Below, in pieces: positions 23,391 through 30,713 of a stretch of DNA of 33,123 nt. A model generated the notes under the pieces. That model saw nothing but the letters and a program-made list of their open reading frames with translations. It did not search any database and had not been told where the DNA came from. Position numbers and translations under genes: made by a program. Position 1 is the stretch's first letter. Every line of letters starts with the position of its first letter. This stretch comes from Bacteroidales bacterium UBA3709 (GTDB lineage Bacteria > Bacteroidota > Bacteroidia > Bacteroidales > UBA932): contig DFIA01000088.1 in the NCBI GenBank assembly GCA_002372015.1, positions 1-33,123 of the forward strand, read 5' to 3'.

Positions 23391-23714
23391 TTAACTAACA
23401 GTTTTAAGCCCTATTATAGAGGCAATAAGAGTGAATATGAAGACCAACCTCCATAGTGAGGTTGGTTCTTTAAATACCAATATGCCGAGTAGAACCGTAC
23501 CTACAGCCCCAATACCTGTCCATACAGGGTAGGCTGTACCTATAGGTATGGTTTTTATGGCTTTAGCCAACAATATCATACTGAGAGTACAAGCTGCAAC
23601 AAAGCCTAAATACCACAGAGTAGCTTCCATGCCTGTAGAAGCCTTTGCCTTTCCTAGGCAGAAAGTAAAAGCACATTCGCAGAGGCCTGCGAGTAGTAGA
23701 ATAATCCAATTCAT
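23391..23714 (-). CDS. gdx: SMR-family exporter, Gdx/SugE type
   Basis: A 107-residue, four-helix small multidrug resistance protein. The essential proton/substrate Glu is Glu13 (LLAGLCECAF). The third-helix signature IPIGTAYPVWTGIGAVGTV is that of the Gdx (SugE) guanidinium-exporter branch rather than the EmrE/QacC branch, so guanidinium is the likeliest substrate by family knowledge. No guanidine riboswitch was recognised in the 56 bp upstream, which instead hold a small TATAGT...ACTATA dyad (23733-23750). It probably sits third in an operon after the small proteins at 24090 and 23771. Confidence 0.85.
   Translation of the reverse strand: MNWIILLLAGLCECAFTFCLGKAKASTGMEATLWYLGFVAACTLSMILLAKAIKTIPIGTAYPVWTGIGAVGTVLLGILVFKEPTSLWRLVFIFTLIASIIGLKTVS
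23443..23466 (+). terminator. Hairpin inside the gdx-like gene, possible terminator of the FadL-type gene
   Basis: ACCAACCTC (23443-23451) and GAGGTTGGT (23458-23466) form a perfect 9-bp stem with a 6-base loop, followed on the plus strand by TCTTTAAAT. It lies 54 bp past the porin stop. The same bases encode EPTSLWRLV in the opposite gene. Confidence 0.45.
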
Positions 23715-23770
23715 CTGAGAATTCCGTTTTCTGTTATAGTGCGAGTACTATAATGATTTTCTCATAATAG

Positions 23771-24052
23771 TTATACTTTTTTAGCAAGGGTGGGAATCAG
23801 TATAAAACTAACAACTACTTCTATTGCCAACAAAATTATCCATATTGGTCGGTAGTTGTCTTTTAAGGCTACTAAGATCAGTAGCAAAGCTATGGAACAT
23901 AGTATAGAATGTATTATTCTGAACTTACGCACATCATACTTTGAAGAATCTGCAAATCCAAATGTAAATACTTTCAGGGTAAAATCACTGCTAGAGAAAA
24001 GATCCAAAGCAATAAATACTAATAAAACACCCATAATAATATATAGAACCAT
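23771..24052 (-). CDS. Small membrane protein, unknown
   Basis: A 93-residue protein with three likely membrane helices (about 2-17, 46-63 and 69-88) separated by a charged loop with SSKYDVRKFRI. No family is recognised. It lies between the 48-residue protein gene (37 bp upstream) and the SMR exporter gene (56 bp downstream), on the same strand, so all three may be transcribed from the strong promoter at 24281-24251. It could be an accessory of the exporter, but nothing in the sequence proves that. Confidence 0.6.
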   Translation of the reverse strand: MVLYIIMGVLLVFIALDLFSSSDFTLKVFTFGFADSSKYDVRKFRIIHSILCSIALLLILVALKDNYRPIWIILLAIEVVVSFILIPTLAKKV

Positions 24053-24089
24053 ATTTATTGATTTTTAATAAGTGCACTCTTTATTTAAT

Positions 24090-24236
24090 TCAGAAAGAAG
24101 ATGGTTGAAGTTTCTCAACCACAAAATCAGGTACTGGAGACCTCCCCAAAAATGCGTAAAGCACCTTTCTTATATATGCAGGCTTCTTTTCACACAACAA
24201 GCCAGCAGTAAATATCAGTATCTGTTTTTGGCTCAT
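24090..24236 (-). CDS. Small protein of 48 residues behind a consensus promoter
   Basis: Minus-strand ATG at 24236 to TGA at 24090-24092 encodes 48 residues beginning MSQKQILIFTAGLLCEKK, then PAYIRKVLYAFLGR, then SPVPDFVVEKLQPSSF. It is amphipathic with one moderately hydrophobic stretch (5-15). No family is recognised. Support comes from the exact -33/-7 promoter placed 15 bp upstream and from the same-strand gene 37 bp downstream. The opposing plus-strand frame (24072-24299) has no such support. It may be a small regulator or membrane-associated peptide; equally it could be a translated leader. Confidence 0.5.
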   Translation of the reverse strand: MSQKQILIFTAGLLCEKKPAYIRKVLYAFLGRSPVPDFVVEKLQPSSF

Positions 24237-24250
24237 AGTGAGTCTTTTTA

Positions 24251-24281
24251 CAAATGTACTAAAAAAATTGCTAAAAGCAAA
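24251..24281 (-). promoter_or_regulatory. Consensus promoter for the small-protein/gdx operon
   Basis: Minus strand TTTG (24281-24278), 19-bp spacer, TACATTTG (24258-24251): an exact fit to the Bacteroidetes primary sigma pattern. The start of transcription is expected near 24245, leaving a leader of only about 9 bases before the 48-residue frame. Confidence 0.7.
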
Positions 24282-24385
24282 TCACCCTGCCGACAATGAT
24301 TTCTCGTAGTAGATTTACTATTGTTTTGCTCTAAGTAATTTTGAGTAATGTAATTATACATACAAAGCGAATTCAGCTGTATCTT

Positions 24386-24416
24386 TTTGAAAAAAGTGAT
24401 GTACATATTATATTTG
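24386..24416 (+). promoter_or_regulatory. Consensus promoter for the lipoprotein gene at 24474
   Basis: TTTG (24386-24389), 19-bp spacer, TATATTTG (24409-24416), an exact -33/-7 match. The ATG is 57 bp further on. The 24282-24385 stretch between this and the opposing promoter shows no gene. Confidence 0.7.
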
Positions 24417-24473
24417 TTTTAGATAGACAAACGGAAAATAACTATAGTTACTTCGGAAATTAAAATTTAGATT

Positions 24474-25193
24474 ATGAAAGTATATGGATTTTTAGTGATA
24501 GCAGCTCTGACGTTGGTTGCTTCTTGCCGCAATGGAGCAGATGATAATGGTGGCAAAGCAGTTAATTACGTTGCCACAGATGCCCGCACAATGGGTTTGT
24601 TGGGTGAGGTTAAGGAGGTTAAGGTTGCTGCAATTTTTGGCCTTGATGAGAAAGGCGAGGAGGTTACAGATGGTTATCAGTTGCAAGCTATTTTTGATGA
24701 GAATGGTAGAGTGTTGTTAGATAACTGGGGCAACAAGTATGAGTATGATGCAGAGGGCAATTTTATAAAAGGGAGTTCAGATATAGCAAAGGTAACAAGA
24801 GATGAGCAGGGGCGGCTTGTGGGGTATCATAATATGACTACAGATTACACTCAAGCTATAGATTACGATCATTACATCAGTTTGGATTTATCTTACGATG
24901 AAAAGGGTAGAGTGTTGAGAGAGGAGGTTGGGCGTTGGGAGAGTGGCAATACTAACACCTATGTCTATGAGGGGGATAATATCTATCCTCAAAGAAACTA
25001 TTTTGTTGGCGGTGAAACTATTACAGTAACCAAAGGAACATCTGTTTACAAATATACTTCTTTTGATAAAAAAGGTAATTGGATAGAGCGCGAGGTGATA
25101 ACTGAAGCGGTTTCAACCTCAGAGGGTGATGAGGAAAATCCTGATGCATATAAATTAGAATATACAGAAAAACGAGAAATCGTTTATTGGTAG
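24474..25193 (+). CDS. Predicted lipoprotein with YD-like repeats
   Basis: A 239-residue protein with lipoprotein signal ending V-A-S-C18. The mature part has several FDENGR / YDAEGNF / RDEQGRLVGY / YDEKGRVLRE units (roughly residues 77-150), each a short beta-turn-beta pattern like the YD repeats of Rhs and wall-associated proteins, here in an isolated small domain. No enzyme motif was seen. It has its own consensus promoter. Likely anchored to the outer membrane; function unknown. No obvious terminator follows. Confidence 0.65.
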   Translation: MKVYGFLVIAALTLVASCRNGADDNGGKAVNYVATDARTMGLLGEVKEVKVAAIFGLDEKGEEVTDGYQLQAIFDENGRVLLDNWGNKYEYDAEGNFIKGSSDIAKVTRDEQGRLVGYHNMTTDYTQAIDYDHYISLDLSYDEKGRVLREEVGRWESGNTNTYVYEGDNIYPQRNYFVGGETITVTKGTSVYKYTSFDKKGNWIEREVITEAVSTSEGDEENPDAYKLEYTEKREIVYW

Positions 25194-25247
25194 TTGGCCT
25201 ATAATCCAAAGTACTCTTGGCTTTCAGTTATGATTTGCTTCGTTTCC

Positions 25248-25280
25248 CTTGTGTTTAGCGGGCTTTTTTTAGTATTTTTG
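25248..25280 (+). promoter_or_regulatory. Promoter for the GDPD/PIG-L gene
   Basis: CTTG (25248-25251) with TTG core, a 21-bp spacer, then TATTTTTG (25273-25280), matching TAnnTTTG. The ATG follows 27 bp later. Confidence 0.55.
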
Positions 25281-25307
25281 GAGTAAGTTATTTTATAATG
25301 AAGGCGT

Positions 25308-26756
25308 ATGAAAAAAGTTCTTTCTTGTTTTTTTCTTTTGCTTTTTTCTGTGCTAAGTGCAGTATCGTTAGCTCAGATTAAGGTTATTGCCCATAGAGGG
25401 CATTGGAACACAAATGGGAGTTGGAGTGGAAATGACGCAACTCCCCAGAACTCGCTGTCTTCGTATAGGGCTGCCGAGAAACTCGGTGTTTATGGCTCAG
25501 AGTTTGATGTTAATATGACCTCTGATGGTAAATTGGTAGTTTGCCATGGGCCCAAGATTGTTTCTTTGGCCGATGTTCAGAAAGAAACTTTTGAGGATGT
25601 TAGAAAGCAGATTCTTACAAATGGCGAGGCTGTGCCTTCTCTCGATGAGTTTTTACTTCTGGCCAAGAAATGTAAGATACGGCCTGTTTTGGAGATAAAG
25701 CCCGATTATAGAGATAAAGATAATAGTCTGCCGGCTTTTGAGGCTATTGCCAATAGTTTGAAAAAGCACAAAATAAACATGGCAGACATAACCATTATAT
25801 CTTTTAGCTTGGAAGTTTGCAAAGAAGCCGCAAAGCGTTTTCCGAAAACGATGGTTCAGTTTCTTGGGGGCTCTAAGACGCCTGACGAACTTTATAAACT
25901 GGGTATTAAAGGGTTAGATTATCATTATTCGGTATTAGATAAGCATCCTGAATGGGTACATAGAGCACATGAATTGGGAATGGAGGTAAATGTTTGGACG
26001 GTAGATAAAAAGAACGATATCAAGCGTATGGTGGCTCTTGGGGTAGATCAGATAACTACCAATTATCCGCTTCTTGCACAAAAGATTATAGATGGGACTC
26101 TGCCAAAGAAGGCGTTGATAATAGGGGCGCATCCAGACGATCCTGAAACCGGCTGTGGTGGAACCATGATTTTGCTCAAGCGTGCCGGCTGGGATGTAAC
26201 ATGCATATATCTAACTAAAGGTGAGGCCGGTATCGTAGGTAAGACACACGAGGAGGCAGCAAAAATAAGAACTGAAGAAGCTCTTAACGCTTGTGCGATT
26301 ACGGGTTCTGAATATAAGTTTTTAACTCAGATAGACGGACAGACAGAAGTAAACAAAGAGCGCTATGATGAGATGTTGAAGCTTATTCAAGACGAAGCAC
26401 CTGACGTGGTTTATACTCACTGGCCTATAGATAGCCATAGAGACCATCGTGTATGCTCAATTCTTGTTTATGATGCTTGGAGAAAATCGGGAGAAGCTTT
26501 TGACTTATACTATTTTGAGGTTATGACCGGAACGCAGACTCAAAATTTTAACCCTACCGATTATGTAGATATATCGTCTGTTGTAGAGGAAAAGCATAAG
26601 GCATGCCTATGCCATGTGAGCCAAGATATGCCGCCTCTTTTAGATAACTGGCACACTCCAATGGAAAAGTTGCGTGGTTTGGAAGTTCGTAGCAAGGCAG
26701 CAGAGGCATTTATTCGCCAAATTAGCAAGGGTGGAGAGAATATAAACAACAAATAA
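25308..26756 (+). CDS. Exported GDPD / PIG-L deacetylase fusion protein
   Basis: A 482-residue protein with a signal peptide of about 22 residues and two enzyme domains. Residues about 24-262 are a glycerophosphodiester phosphodiesterase barrel: AHRGHWN (His29, Arg30), SEFDVNM (Glu65, Asp67), VCHGPKI (His80), LEIKPD (Glu129) and NVWTVD (228-233). Residues about 267-478 are a PIG-L/LmbE zinc-dependent N-acetylglucosaminyl deacetylase-like domain: GAHPDDPE (His275, Asp277, Asp278) and DSHRDHR (His377, Asp379, His380). Both active sites look complete. The join could process glycerophospho-linked amino sugars in the periplasm, but this is inference. It shares an operon with the following lipoprotein gene (11 bp gap). 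Confidence 0.85.
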   Translation: MKKVLSCFFLLLFSVLSAVSLAQIKVIAHRGHWNTNGSWSGNDATPQNSLSSYRAAEKLGVYGSEFDVNMTSDGKLVVCHGPKIVSLADVQKETFEDVRKQILTNGEAVPSLDEFLLLAKKCKIRPVLEIKPDYRDKDNSLPAFEAIANSLKKHKINMADITIISFSLEVCKEAAKRFPKTMVQFLGGSKTPDELYKLGIKGLDYHYSVLDKHPEWVHRAHELGMEVNVWTVDKKNDIKRMVALGVDQITTNYPLLAQKIIDGTLPKKALIIGAHPDDPETGCGGTMILLKRAGWDVTCIYLTKGEAGIVGKTHEEAAKIRTEEALNACAITGSEYKFLTQIDGQTEVNKERYDEMLKLIQDEAPDVVYTHWPIDSHRDHRVCSILVYDAWRKSGEAFDLYYFEVMTGTQTQNFNPTDYVDISSVVEEKHKACLCHVSQDMPPLLDNWHTPMEKLRGLEVRSKAAEAFIRQISKGGENINNK

Positions 26757-26767
26757 TAACTGTTACG

Positions 26768-27535
26768 ATGAAGAAAATTTTTTATGTACTTATTGCGGGA
26801 TGTGCTTTTCTGGCATATTCCTGCAAATGTGATAGCCAAAAGCCGGCAGATCCGCAGGGACAGGGAACTCCTTCCGTAAAAACTGAAGGTATTGCAGATC
26901 CTGTAAAACTTTATGAACTCCAAAAGGATACAGTGGTAGTGCCAAGTGGCGAAATAGCTTCAACAGATAAGTGTCTGAGCAACGATATAGTAGAGCATCA
27001 GATGGCACAGGCTTGGAATAAGATAAGTATTAAGGTTAAAGACCAGCCAGATGCTAAAGAACCAGACCTTAAAGAGGTACTGAGATCTATAGCAGAAGTT
27101 TATCCAACCAAGATGCTGCTGGAGTGGGTTAATGGCACAGATCATTTAGGTAATCCTACAACCGGCAATTTTATAGAAGACGATGAAAACTATATAATAA
27201 CCGGAAAGTGGCAGGGATTAGACTTTGACAATAATTTTAGCCTAAAGGCATGGAAAATGATAGACGATACCTGGACTATTGGTTATGTGGGCCATTACCT
27301 GTGGGATGGTAATGATGGAATAGGGGTTTATCAAACTCTGATGTTCTGGACATTTGACCCTGAGAAAGAGAAAATTCTCAGGCCGATAACAGACGCAGGC
27401 AAGCCTCTTCCTGTATATACTCCGGAGAGAGGTTATGTAGTGTTTGCACAGAATAACGATAATTTAGACTTCTTGGATTCGGCAGATCCGGATAGGTTCT
27501 GGATGTGGAACGGCCATTGGTTTGAAAGTCGCTAA
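26768..27535 (+). CDS. Predicted lipoprotein, unknown function
   Basis: A 255-residue protein with lipoprotein signal ending L-A-Y-S-C19, followed by a Pro/Gln/Lys-rich linker (20-45). The mature domain contains LLEWVNGTDHLGNPTTGNFI and GKWQGLDFDNNFSLKAW and ends in DRFWMWNGHWFESR; it is rich in Trp and Asp, which suggests a binding surface, but no family is recognised. It starts 11 bp after the GDPD/PIG-L gene and is followed by a strong terminator, so it is the operon's last gene and a plausible partner of that enzyme. Confidence 0.68.
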   Translation: MKKIFYVLIAGCAFLAYSCKCDSQKPADPQGQGTPSVKTEGIADPVKLYELQKDTVVVPSGEIASTDKCLSNDIVEHQMAQAWNKISIKVKDQPDAKEPDLKEVLRSIAEVYPTKMLLEWVNGTDHLGNPTTGNFIEDDENYIITGKWQGLDFDNNFSLKAWKMIDDTWTIGYVGHYLWDGNDGIGVYQTLMFWTFDPEKEKILRPITDAGKPLPVYTPERGYVVFAQNNDNLDFLDSADPDRFWMWNGHWFESR

Positions 27536-27555
27536 GCTTGCCTGTAAAGAAAGAA

Positions 27556-27592
27556 AAAAGGGTTGACCAAATACTTTTTGGTCAGCCCTTTT
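27556..27592. terminator. Bidirectional terminator between converging operons
   Basis: AAAAGGGTTGACCAA (27556-27570) pairs with TTGGTCAGCCCTTTT (27578-27592), 15 pairs with one G-T, loop of 7. The A and T ends give a U-tract on both strands. It sits between the plus-strand lipoprotein stop (27535) and the hbd stop (27620). Confidence 0.92.
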
Positions 27593-27619
27593 GCTTGTGC
27601 GTTATACCGTATTGAGCGG

Positions 27620-28465
27620 CTATTTGCTGTAATCGTAGAAGCCTTTTCCTGTTTTTCTTCCGAGCAGGCCGGCTCTAACCATTTTTCTTAGCAGCGGATG
27701 TGGACGATATTTGGAGTCGCCAAATTCGTTATATAGCACTTCCATTATAGCAAGGCATACATCTAATCCGATAAGATCGCCGAGAGCTAATGGCCCCATC
27801 GGGTGGTTAGCTCCTAATTGCATGGCTGCATCTATTTCTTCTGCACTGGCGATACCATCTGCAAGTATTCCAACACCTTCATTTACAAGAGGTATGAGTA
27901 TTCTGTTTACAACAAAACCGGGAGCCTCGTTTACCGATACAGGGGTTTTGCCTATGGCTTTGGCTATTTCCACAACCTTGTCGTGTACTGCTGCTGAGGT
28001 AAGCTGGCCTTTGATAACCTCAACTAATTTCATTAGCGGCACAGGGTTGAAAAAGTGCATTCCTATTACATTCTGAGGGCGGTTAGTAAATGCTGCTATT
28101 GCTGTGATACTCAGAGAAGAGGTATTTGAGGCAAGTATAGCCTCTGGTTTGCAGACCTTGTCTAAAGTTTCCCAGATTTCTTTCTTTACTTCCATGCTTT
28201 CTGCCACAACCTCTATTACAAGATCGGCTTCTTTAAGATCTTCGTAATTGAGAGTATCTTTGATTCTTCCGAGGATAGCATCTTTTACCTGCGCCTCCAT
28301 CTTTCCTTTCTCTACGCTCCTTGCAAGAAACTTTTCTATGGCTTTGTGAGCTTTTCCGAGGGATGCCTCACTGCGTCCTTTTAGAATTACATCGTGGCCT
28401 GCGGCTGCAAAAGTTTGCGCTATGCCGTGCCCCATTGTTCCATTTCCAACAACTGCAACTTTCAT
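27620..28465 (-). CDS. hbd: 3-hydroxybutyryl-CoA dehydrogenase
   Basis: A 281-residue NAD(P)-dependent enzyme interconverting acetoacetyl-CoA and 3-hydroxybutyryl-CoA. The Rossmann loop is GNGTMGHG at 7-14; SNTSSLSIT (113-121), GMHFFNPVPLMKLVEV (135-150, catalytic His137 and Glu149) and APGFVVNRIL mark the family, and length is standard. It follows crt by 54 bp in the same operon, divergent from the lysine genes. In this setting it can either take acetoacetyl-CoA from the CoA transferase step toward crotonyl-CoA and butyrate, or run in reverse. Confidence 0.93.
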   Translation of the reverse strand: MKVAVVGNGTMGHGIAQTFAAAGHDVILKGRSEASLGKAHKAIEKFLARSVEKGKMEAQVKDAILGRIKDTLNYEDLKEADLVIEVVAESMEVKKEIWETLDKVCKPEAILASNTSSLSITAIAAFTNRPQNVIGMHFFNPVPLMKLVEVIKGQLTSAAVHDKVVEIAKAIGKTPVSVNEAPGFVVNRILIPLVNEGVGILADGIASAEEIDAAMQLGANHPMGPLALGDLIGLDVCLAIMEVLYNEFGDSKYRPHPLLRKMVRAGLLGRKTGKGFYDYSK

Positions 28466-28519
28466 ATTCTTTTATTTTTAAGTAGTTATATGTATAGTGT
28501 TTTAATTCTATTTCTAATT

Positions 28520-29299
28520 TTATTTCTTTTTCCATTCAGCTGTTCGCTTTTCTATAAATGCACTCATGCCTTCTTTTTGATCCTGAGTAGAAAAACAGAG
28601 GGCAAAGAGATTATTTTCTATAGCAATGCCGGAGTCTATATCGGTTTGCATGCCTCTGTTAATGGCCTCTTTACTGAGTTTTACAGCAATAGGGGCATTT
28701 TTAGCAATGGTTTTAGCCATGCTGATAGCACTGTCTATAAGTTGTTCAGGCTCTACAACTTTATTTACCAAGCCTATTCTGTAGGCTTCGTCTGCCGTTA
28801 TGGCTTTTGCTGTGTATATAAGTTCCTTAGCTCTTCCTTCTCCTACTATTCTTGGTAACCTTTGAGTACCGGAAAAGCCGGGAGTTATTCCGAGTCCAAC
28901 TTCTGGTTGTCCTAACTTGGCTTTAGAGGAGGAAATGCGTATATCGCAGGCTAAAGCAAGCTCACATCCACCACCCAGGGCAAAGCCGTTAATGGCTGCA
29001 ATTACGGGTTTGGGCAGCAGTTCTATCTTGCGAAACAATTTAGAACCTTGTTCTCCAAAGTCTTTTCCTTCAGAGGCATTCATTGTACTCATCTGAGATA
29101 TGTCTGCGCCTGCTACAAAGGCACGGCCCTCTCCTGTGAGTATAACAACATCAATATCGTGGTCTTGTTCAATGTTTGTAAAGGCTTTGTCTAACTCCGA
29201 TAATACCTCAGAATTTAGGGCGTTCATACTTTGCGGATTGTTAATTGTAACAATGCATACATTGTCTTCTTTACAGATTATCAGATTCTTGAATTCCAT
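28520..29299 (-). CDS. crt: Enoyl-CoA hydratase / crotonase
   Basis: A 259-residue crotonase-fold enzyme hydrating crotonyl-CoA to 3-hydroxybutyryl-CoA. The oxyanion-hole segments are AFVAGADISQM (60-70) and INGFALGGGCELALACD (103-119); both catalytic glutamates are present, Glu113 and Glu133 (QPEVGLGITPGFSGTQRLPR at 131-150). It is the first gene of the crt-hbd operon, starting opposite atoD across a 304-bp control region. Substrate crotonyl-CoA is inferred from the neighbouring hbd and the Kal enzyme that makes crotonyl-CoA. Confidence 0.92.
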   Translation of the reverse strand: MEFKNLIICKEDNVCIVTINNPQSMNALNSEVLSELDKAFTNIEQDHDIDVVILTGEGRAFVAGADISQMSTMNASEGKDFGEQGSKLFRKIELLPKPVIAAINGFALGGGCELALACDIRISSSKAKLGQPEVGLGITPGFSGTQRLPRIVGEGRAKELIYTAKAITADEAYRIGLVNKVVEPEQLIDSAISMAKTIAKNAPIAVKLSKEAINRGMQTDIDSGIAIENNLFALCFSTQDQKEGMSAFIEKRTAEWKKK

Positions 29300-29328
29300 A
29301 CTAAAATCAATTTTTTCTGCCGATATAA

Positions 29329-29341
29329 ATCATATTATGAT
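29329..29341. promoter_or_regulatory. Palindrome, candidate operator
   Basis: ATCATA-T-TATGAT is a 6-bp perfect dyad with a single central base, between the crt start and its possible -7 box. Position within the expected 5' leader fits a repressor site or a short hairpin in the message. Confidence 0.35.
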
Positions 29342-29495
29342 GTGATATATGAAGTCTTGCGAAGATACTAAAAATATATGAAGAACCCGTTTCTATGTAG
29401 GTGCTACAATTTTTTTTACGGTTTGGAAAATAGTAGAAACTTCAGTATAGCACTCTAAATATAACATCGTTGTTATTTTTTTGACTTTTTTTTAT

Positions 29496-29503
29496 TATAT
29501 TTG
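29496..29503 (+). promoter_or_regulatory. -7 box of the lysine fermentation operon
   Basis: TATATTTG, a full TAnnTTTG match, 100 bp before the atoD ATG. There is no TTTG at 19-21 bp upstream (the nearest ends 12 bp away), so an activator may be needed. The leader of about 90 bases shows no stable hairpin by eye. Confidence 0.5.
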
Positions 29504-29603
29504 CCTGACTTAAATAGTGGTATTGGCTTTTTTGCCTAAACGCTTAGTTATAGATTTAATAGACACATTTTATAGGTATAAATAAAATCAAATCACTTTC
29601 TTT

Positions 29604-30278
29604 ATGGATAAACGAATATCATTACAGGAAGCCGTTTCTATGATTAAAGACGGCATGACTATCATGGTGGGAGGTTTTCTATCGGCCGGCTCGCCATTAG
29701 ACATCCTGGAAGCTCTTGCTAAAAGCGATGTGAAGAATCTGACCCTGATATCAAACGACACTGCATATCCGGGTGTAGGCGTTGGTAATCTTATAGGGGC
29801 TCACAAGATAAAGAAACTCTATGTTTCTCATATTGGAACAAATCCTGATACTGCCGCCCAGATGAATGCAGGAGAGTTGGAGGTAGAATTCTGTCCTCAA
29901 GGAACTCTTGCAGAGCGTGTTCGTTGTGGAGGGGCCGGCCTTGGAGGAGTATTGACAACTACAGGTATGGGAACAGTAATAGCGGAAGGCAAGCCTACGG
30001 TTGAAGTAGATGGAAAGACTTATCTTCTCGAAAAGCCTCTGCATGCAGATATTGCACTTATAGGGGCTACTGTTGCTGATGAGAAGGGTAATTGCGTATA
30101 TATGGGTACATCTCAGAATTTTAATCCACTTATGGCAACTGCTGCAGATGTTGTAATTGTGGAGGCCGAAAAGATAGTGCCGGCAGGCGAGATTAGGCCG
30201 GAGGCTGTTATCACTCCTCATGTTTTTGTGTCTCACATCTATCAATCAACAAATAACCTGCAGAAAGTAAGAGAGTAG
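29604..30278 (+). CDS. atoD: Butyrate-acetoacetate CoA-transferase, alpha subunit
   Basis: A 224-residue family I CoA-transferase alpha subunit. Motifs: IMVGGFLSAGSPLDILEAL (21-39) as the CoA-binding glycine loop, LTLISNDTAYPGVGVGNLIG, EFCPQGTLAERVRCGGAGLG (95-114), and ADIALIGATVADEKGNC near 148-164. It would pair with an AtoA beta subunit, which carries the catalytic Glu, to move CoA from butyryl-CoA to acetoacetate. No beta subunit gene is next to it; kal follows after 38 bp. In P. gingivalis, as I recall, the two subunits are likewise separated within the lysine locus, so AtoA may lie beyond the right edge. Confidence 0.9.
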   Translation: MDKRISLQEAVSMIKDGMTIMVGGFLSAGSPLDILEALAKSDVKNLTLISNDTAYPGVGVGNLIGAHKIKKLYVSHIGTNPDTAAQMNAGELEVEFCPQGTLAERVRCGGAGLGGVLTTTGMGTVIAEGKPTVEVDGKTYLLEKPLHADIALIGATVADEKGNCVYMGTSQNFNPLMATAADVVIVEAEKIVPAGEIRPEAVITPHVFVSHIYQSTNNLQKVRE

Positions 30279-30316
30279 TATGCTCTTGAATGTAAAATAA
30301 ATACAGATATAGTTAT

Positions 30317-30706
30317 ATGGCAGTAAAATCATTAATCAGAGTAAGAATGGGCGGAGAAGATGCTCATTACGGCGGAGGTCTTGTAGATGGAGCTCACATG
30401 CTGAAACTATTCGGAGACGTGGCAACCGAGCTTTTAATTATCAACGATGGCGATGAGGGGCTTTTTAAAGCTTACGACAATGTTGAGTTTATAGCTCCTG
30501 TATATGCAGGAGATTATATAGAGGCTACCGGAGAAATCACAAATATCGGAAACACTTCGCGTAAGATGACATTTGAAGCACGTAAGGTAATTGTGCCTCG
30601 CCCAGATATATCAGACTCAGCTGCTGATGTATTGGCAGAACCGATTGTTGTTTGCAGGGCAAGCGGTACTTGTGTAGTTCCGGCTAAGTGTCAGAGAAAA
30701 AAATAA
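30317..30706 (+). CDS. kal: 3-aminobutyryl-CoA ammonia lyase
   Basis: A 129-residue hotdog-fold enzyme that removes ammonia from L-3-aminobutyryl-CoA to give crotonyl-CoA, a step of lysine fermentation. Family blocks: SLIRVRMGGEDAHYGGGLVD (5-24), GDVATELLI, EFIAPVYAGDYIEATGEI (57-74) and NTSRKMTFEARK. Length matches the Fusobacterium/Clostridium enzyme. It starts 38 bp after atoD and ends 7 bp before kce, as part of one operon. Ammonia and crotonyl-CoA are the products; the latter feeds both butyrate formation and the divergent crt-hbd pair. Confidence 0.92.
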   Translation: MAVKSLIRVRMGGEDAHYGGGLVDGAHMLKLFGDVATELLIINDGDEGLFKAYDNVEFIAPVYAGDYIEATGEITNIGNTSRKMTFEARKVIVPRPDISDSAADVLAEPIVVCRASGTCVVPAKCQRKK

Positions 30707-30713
30707 TTGCATT

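Larger units (their letters stand above)
29300..29603. other. Divergent control region between crt and atoD
   Basis: No coding frame was recognised. On the plus strand a -7 box is listed separately. Towards crt, minus-strand TATCTTCG (29367-29360) fits TAnnTTTG at all but one base. A 13-bp near-perfect palindrome lies 30 bp before crt (listed separately). The arrangement would allow one regulator to control both arms. Confidence 0.5.

Noticed and set aside
23715..23770. Guanidine riboswitch upstream of the Gdx-type gene
   Set aside because: Only a short TATAGT/ACTATA dyad is present; no paired hairpins with ACGR-type loops or ykkC core were seen.
24072..24299. Plus-strand frame of 75 codons
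   Set aside because: Unrecognised, Lys/Ser-rich, no promoter upstream, and antisense to a frame with an exact consensus promoter.
28394..28858. Plus-strand frame of 154 codons overlapping hbd and crt
   Set aside because: Antisense shadow: both minus-strand genes have complete catalytic motifs, and the product is a Cys/Phe/Tyr-rich non-protein-like sequence.
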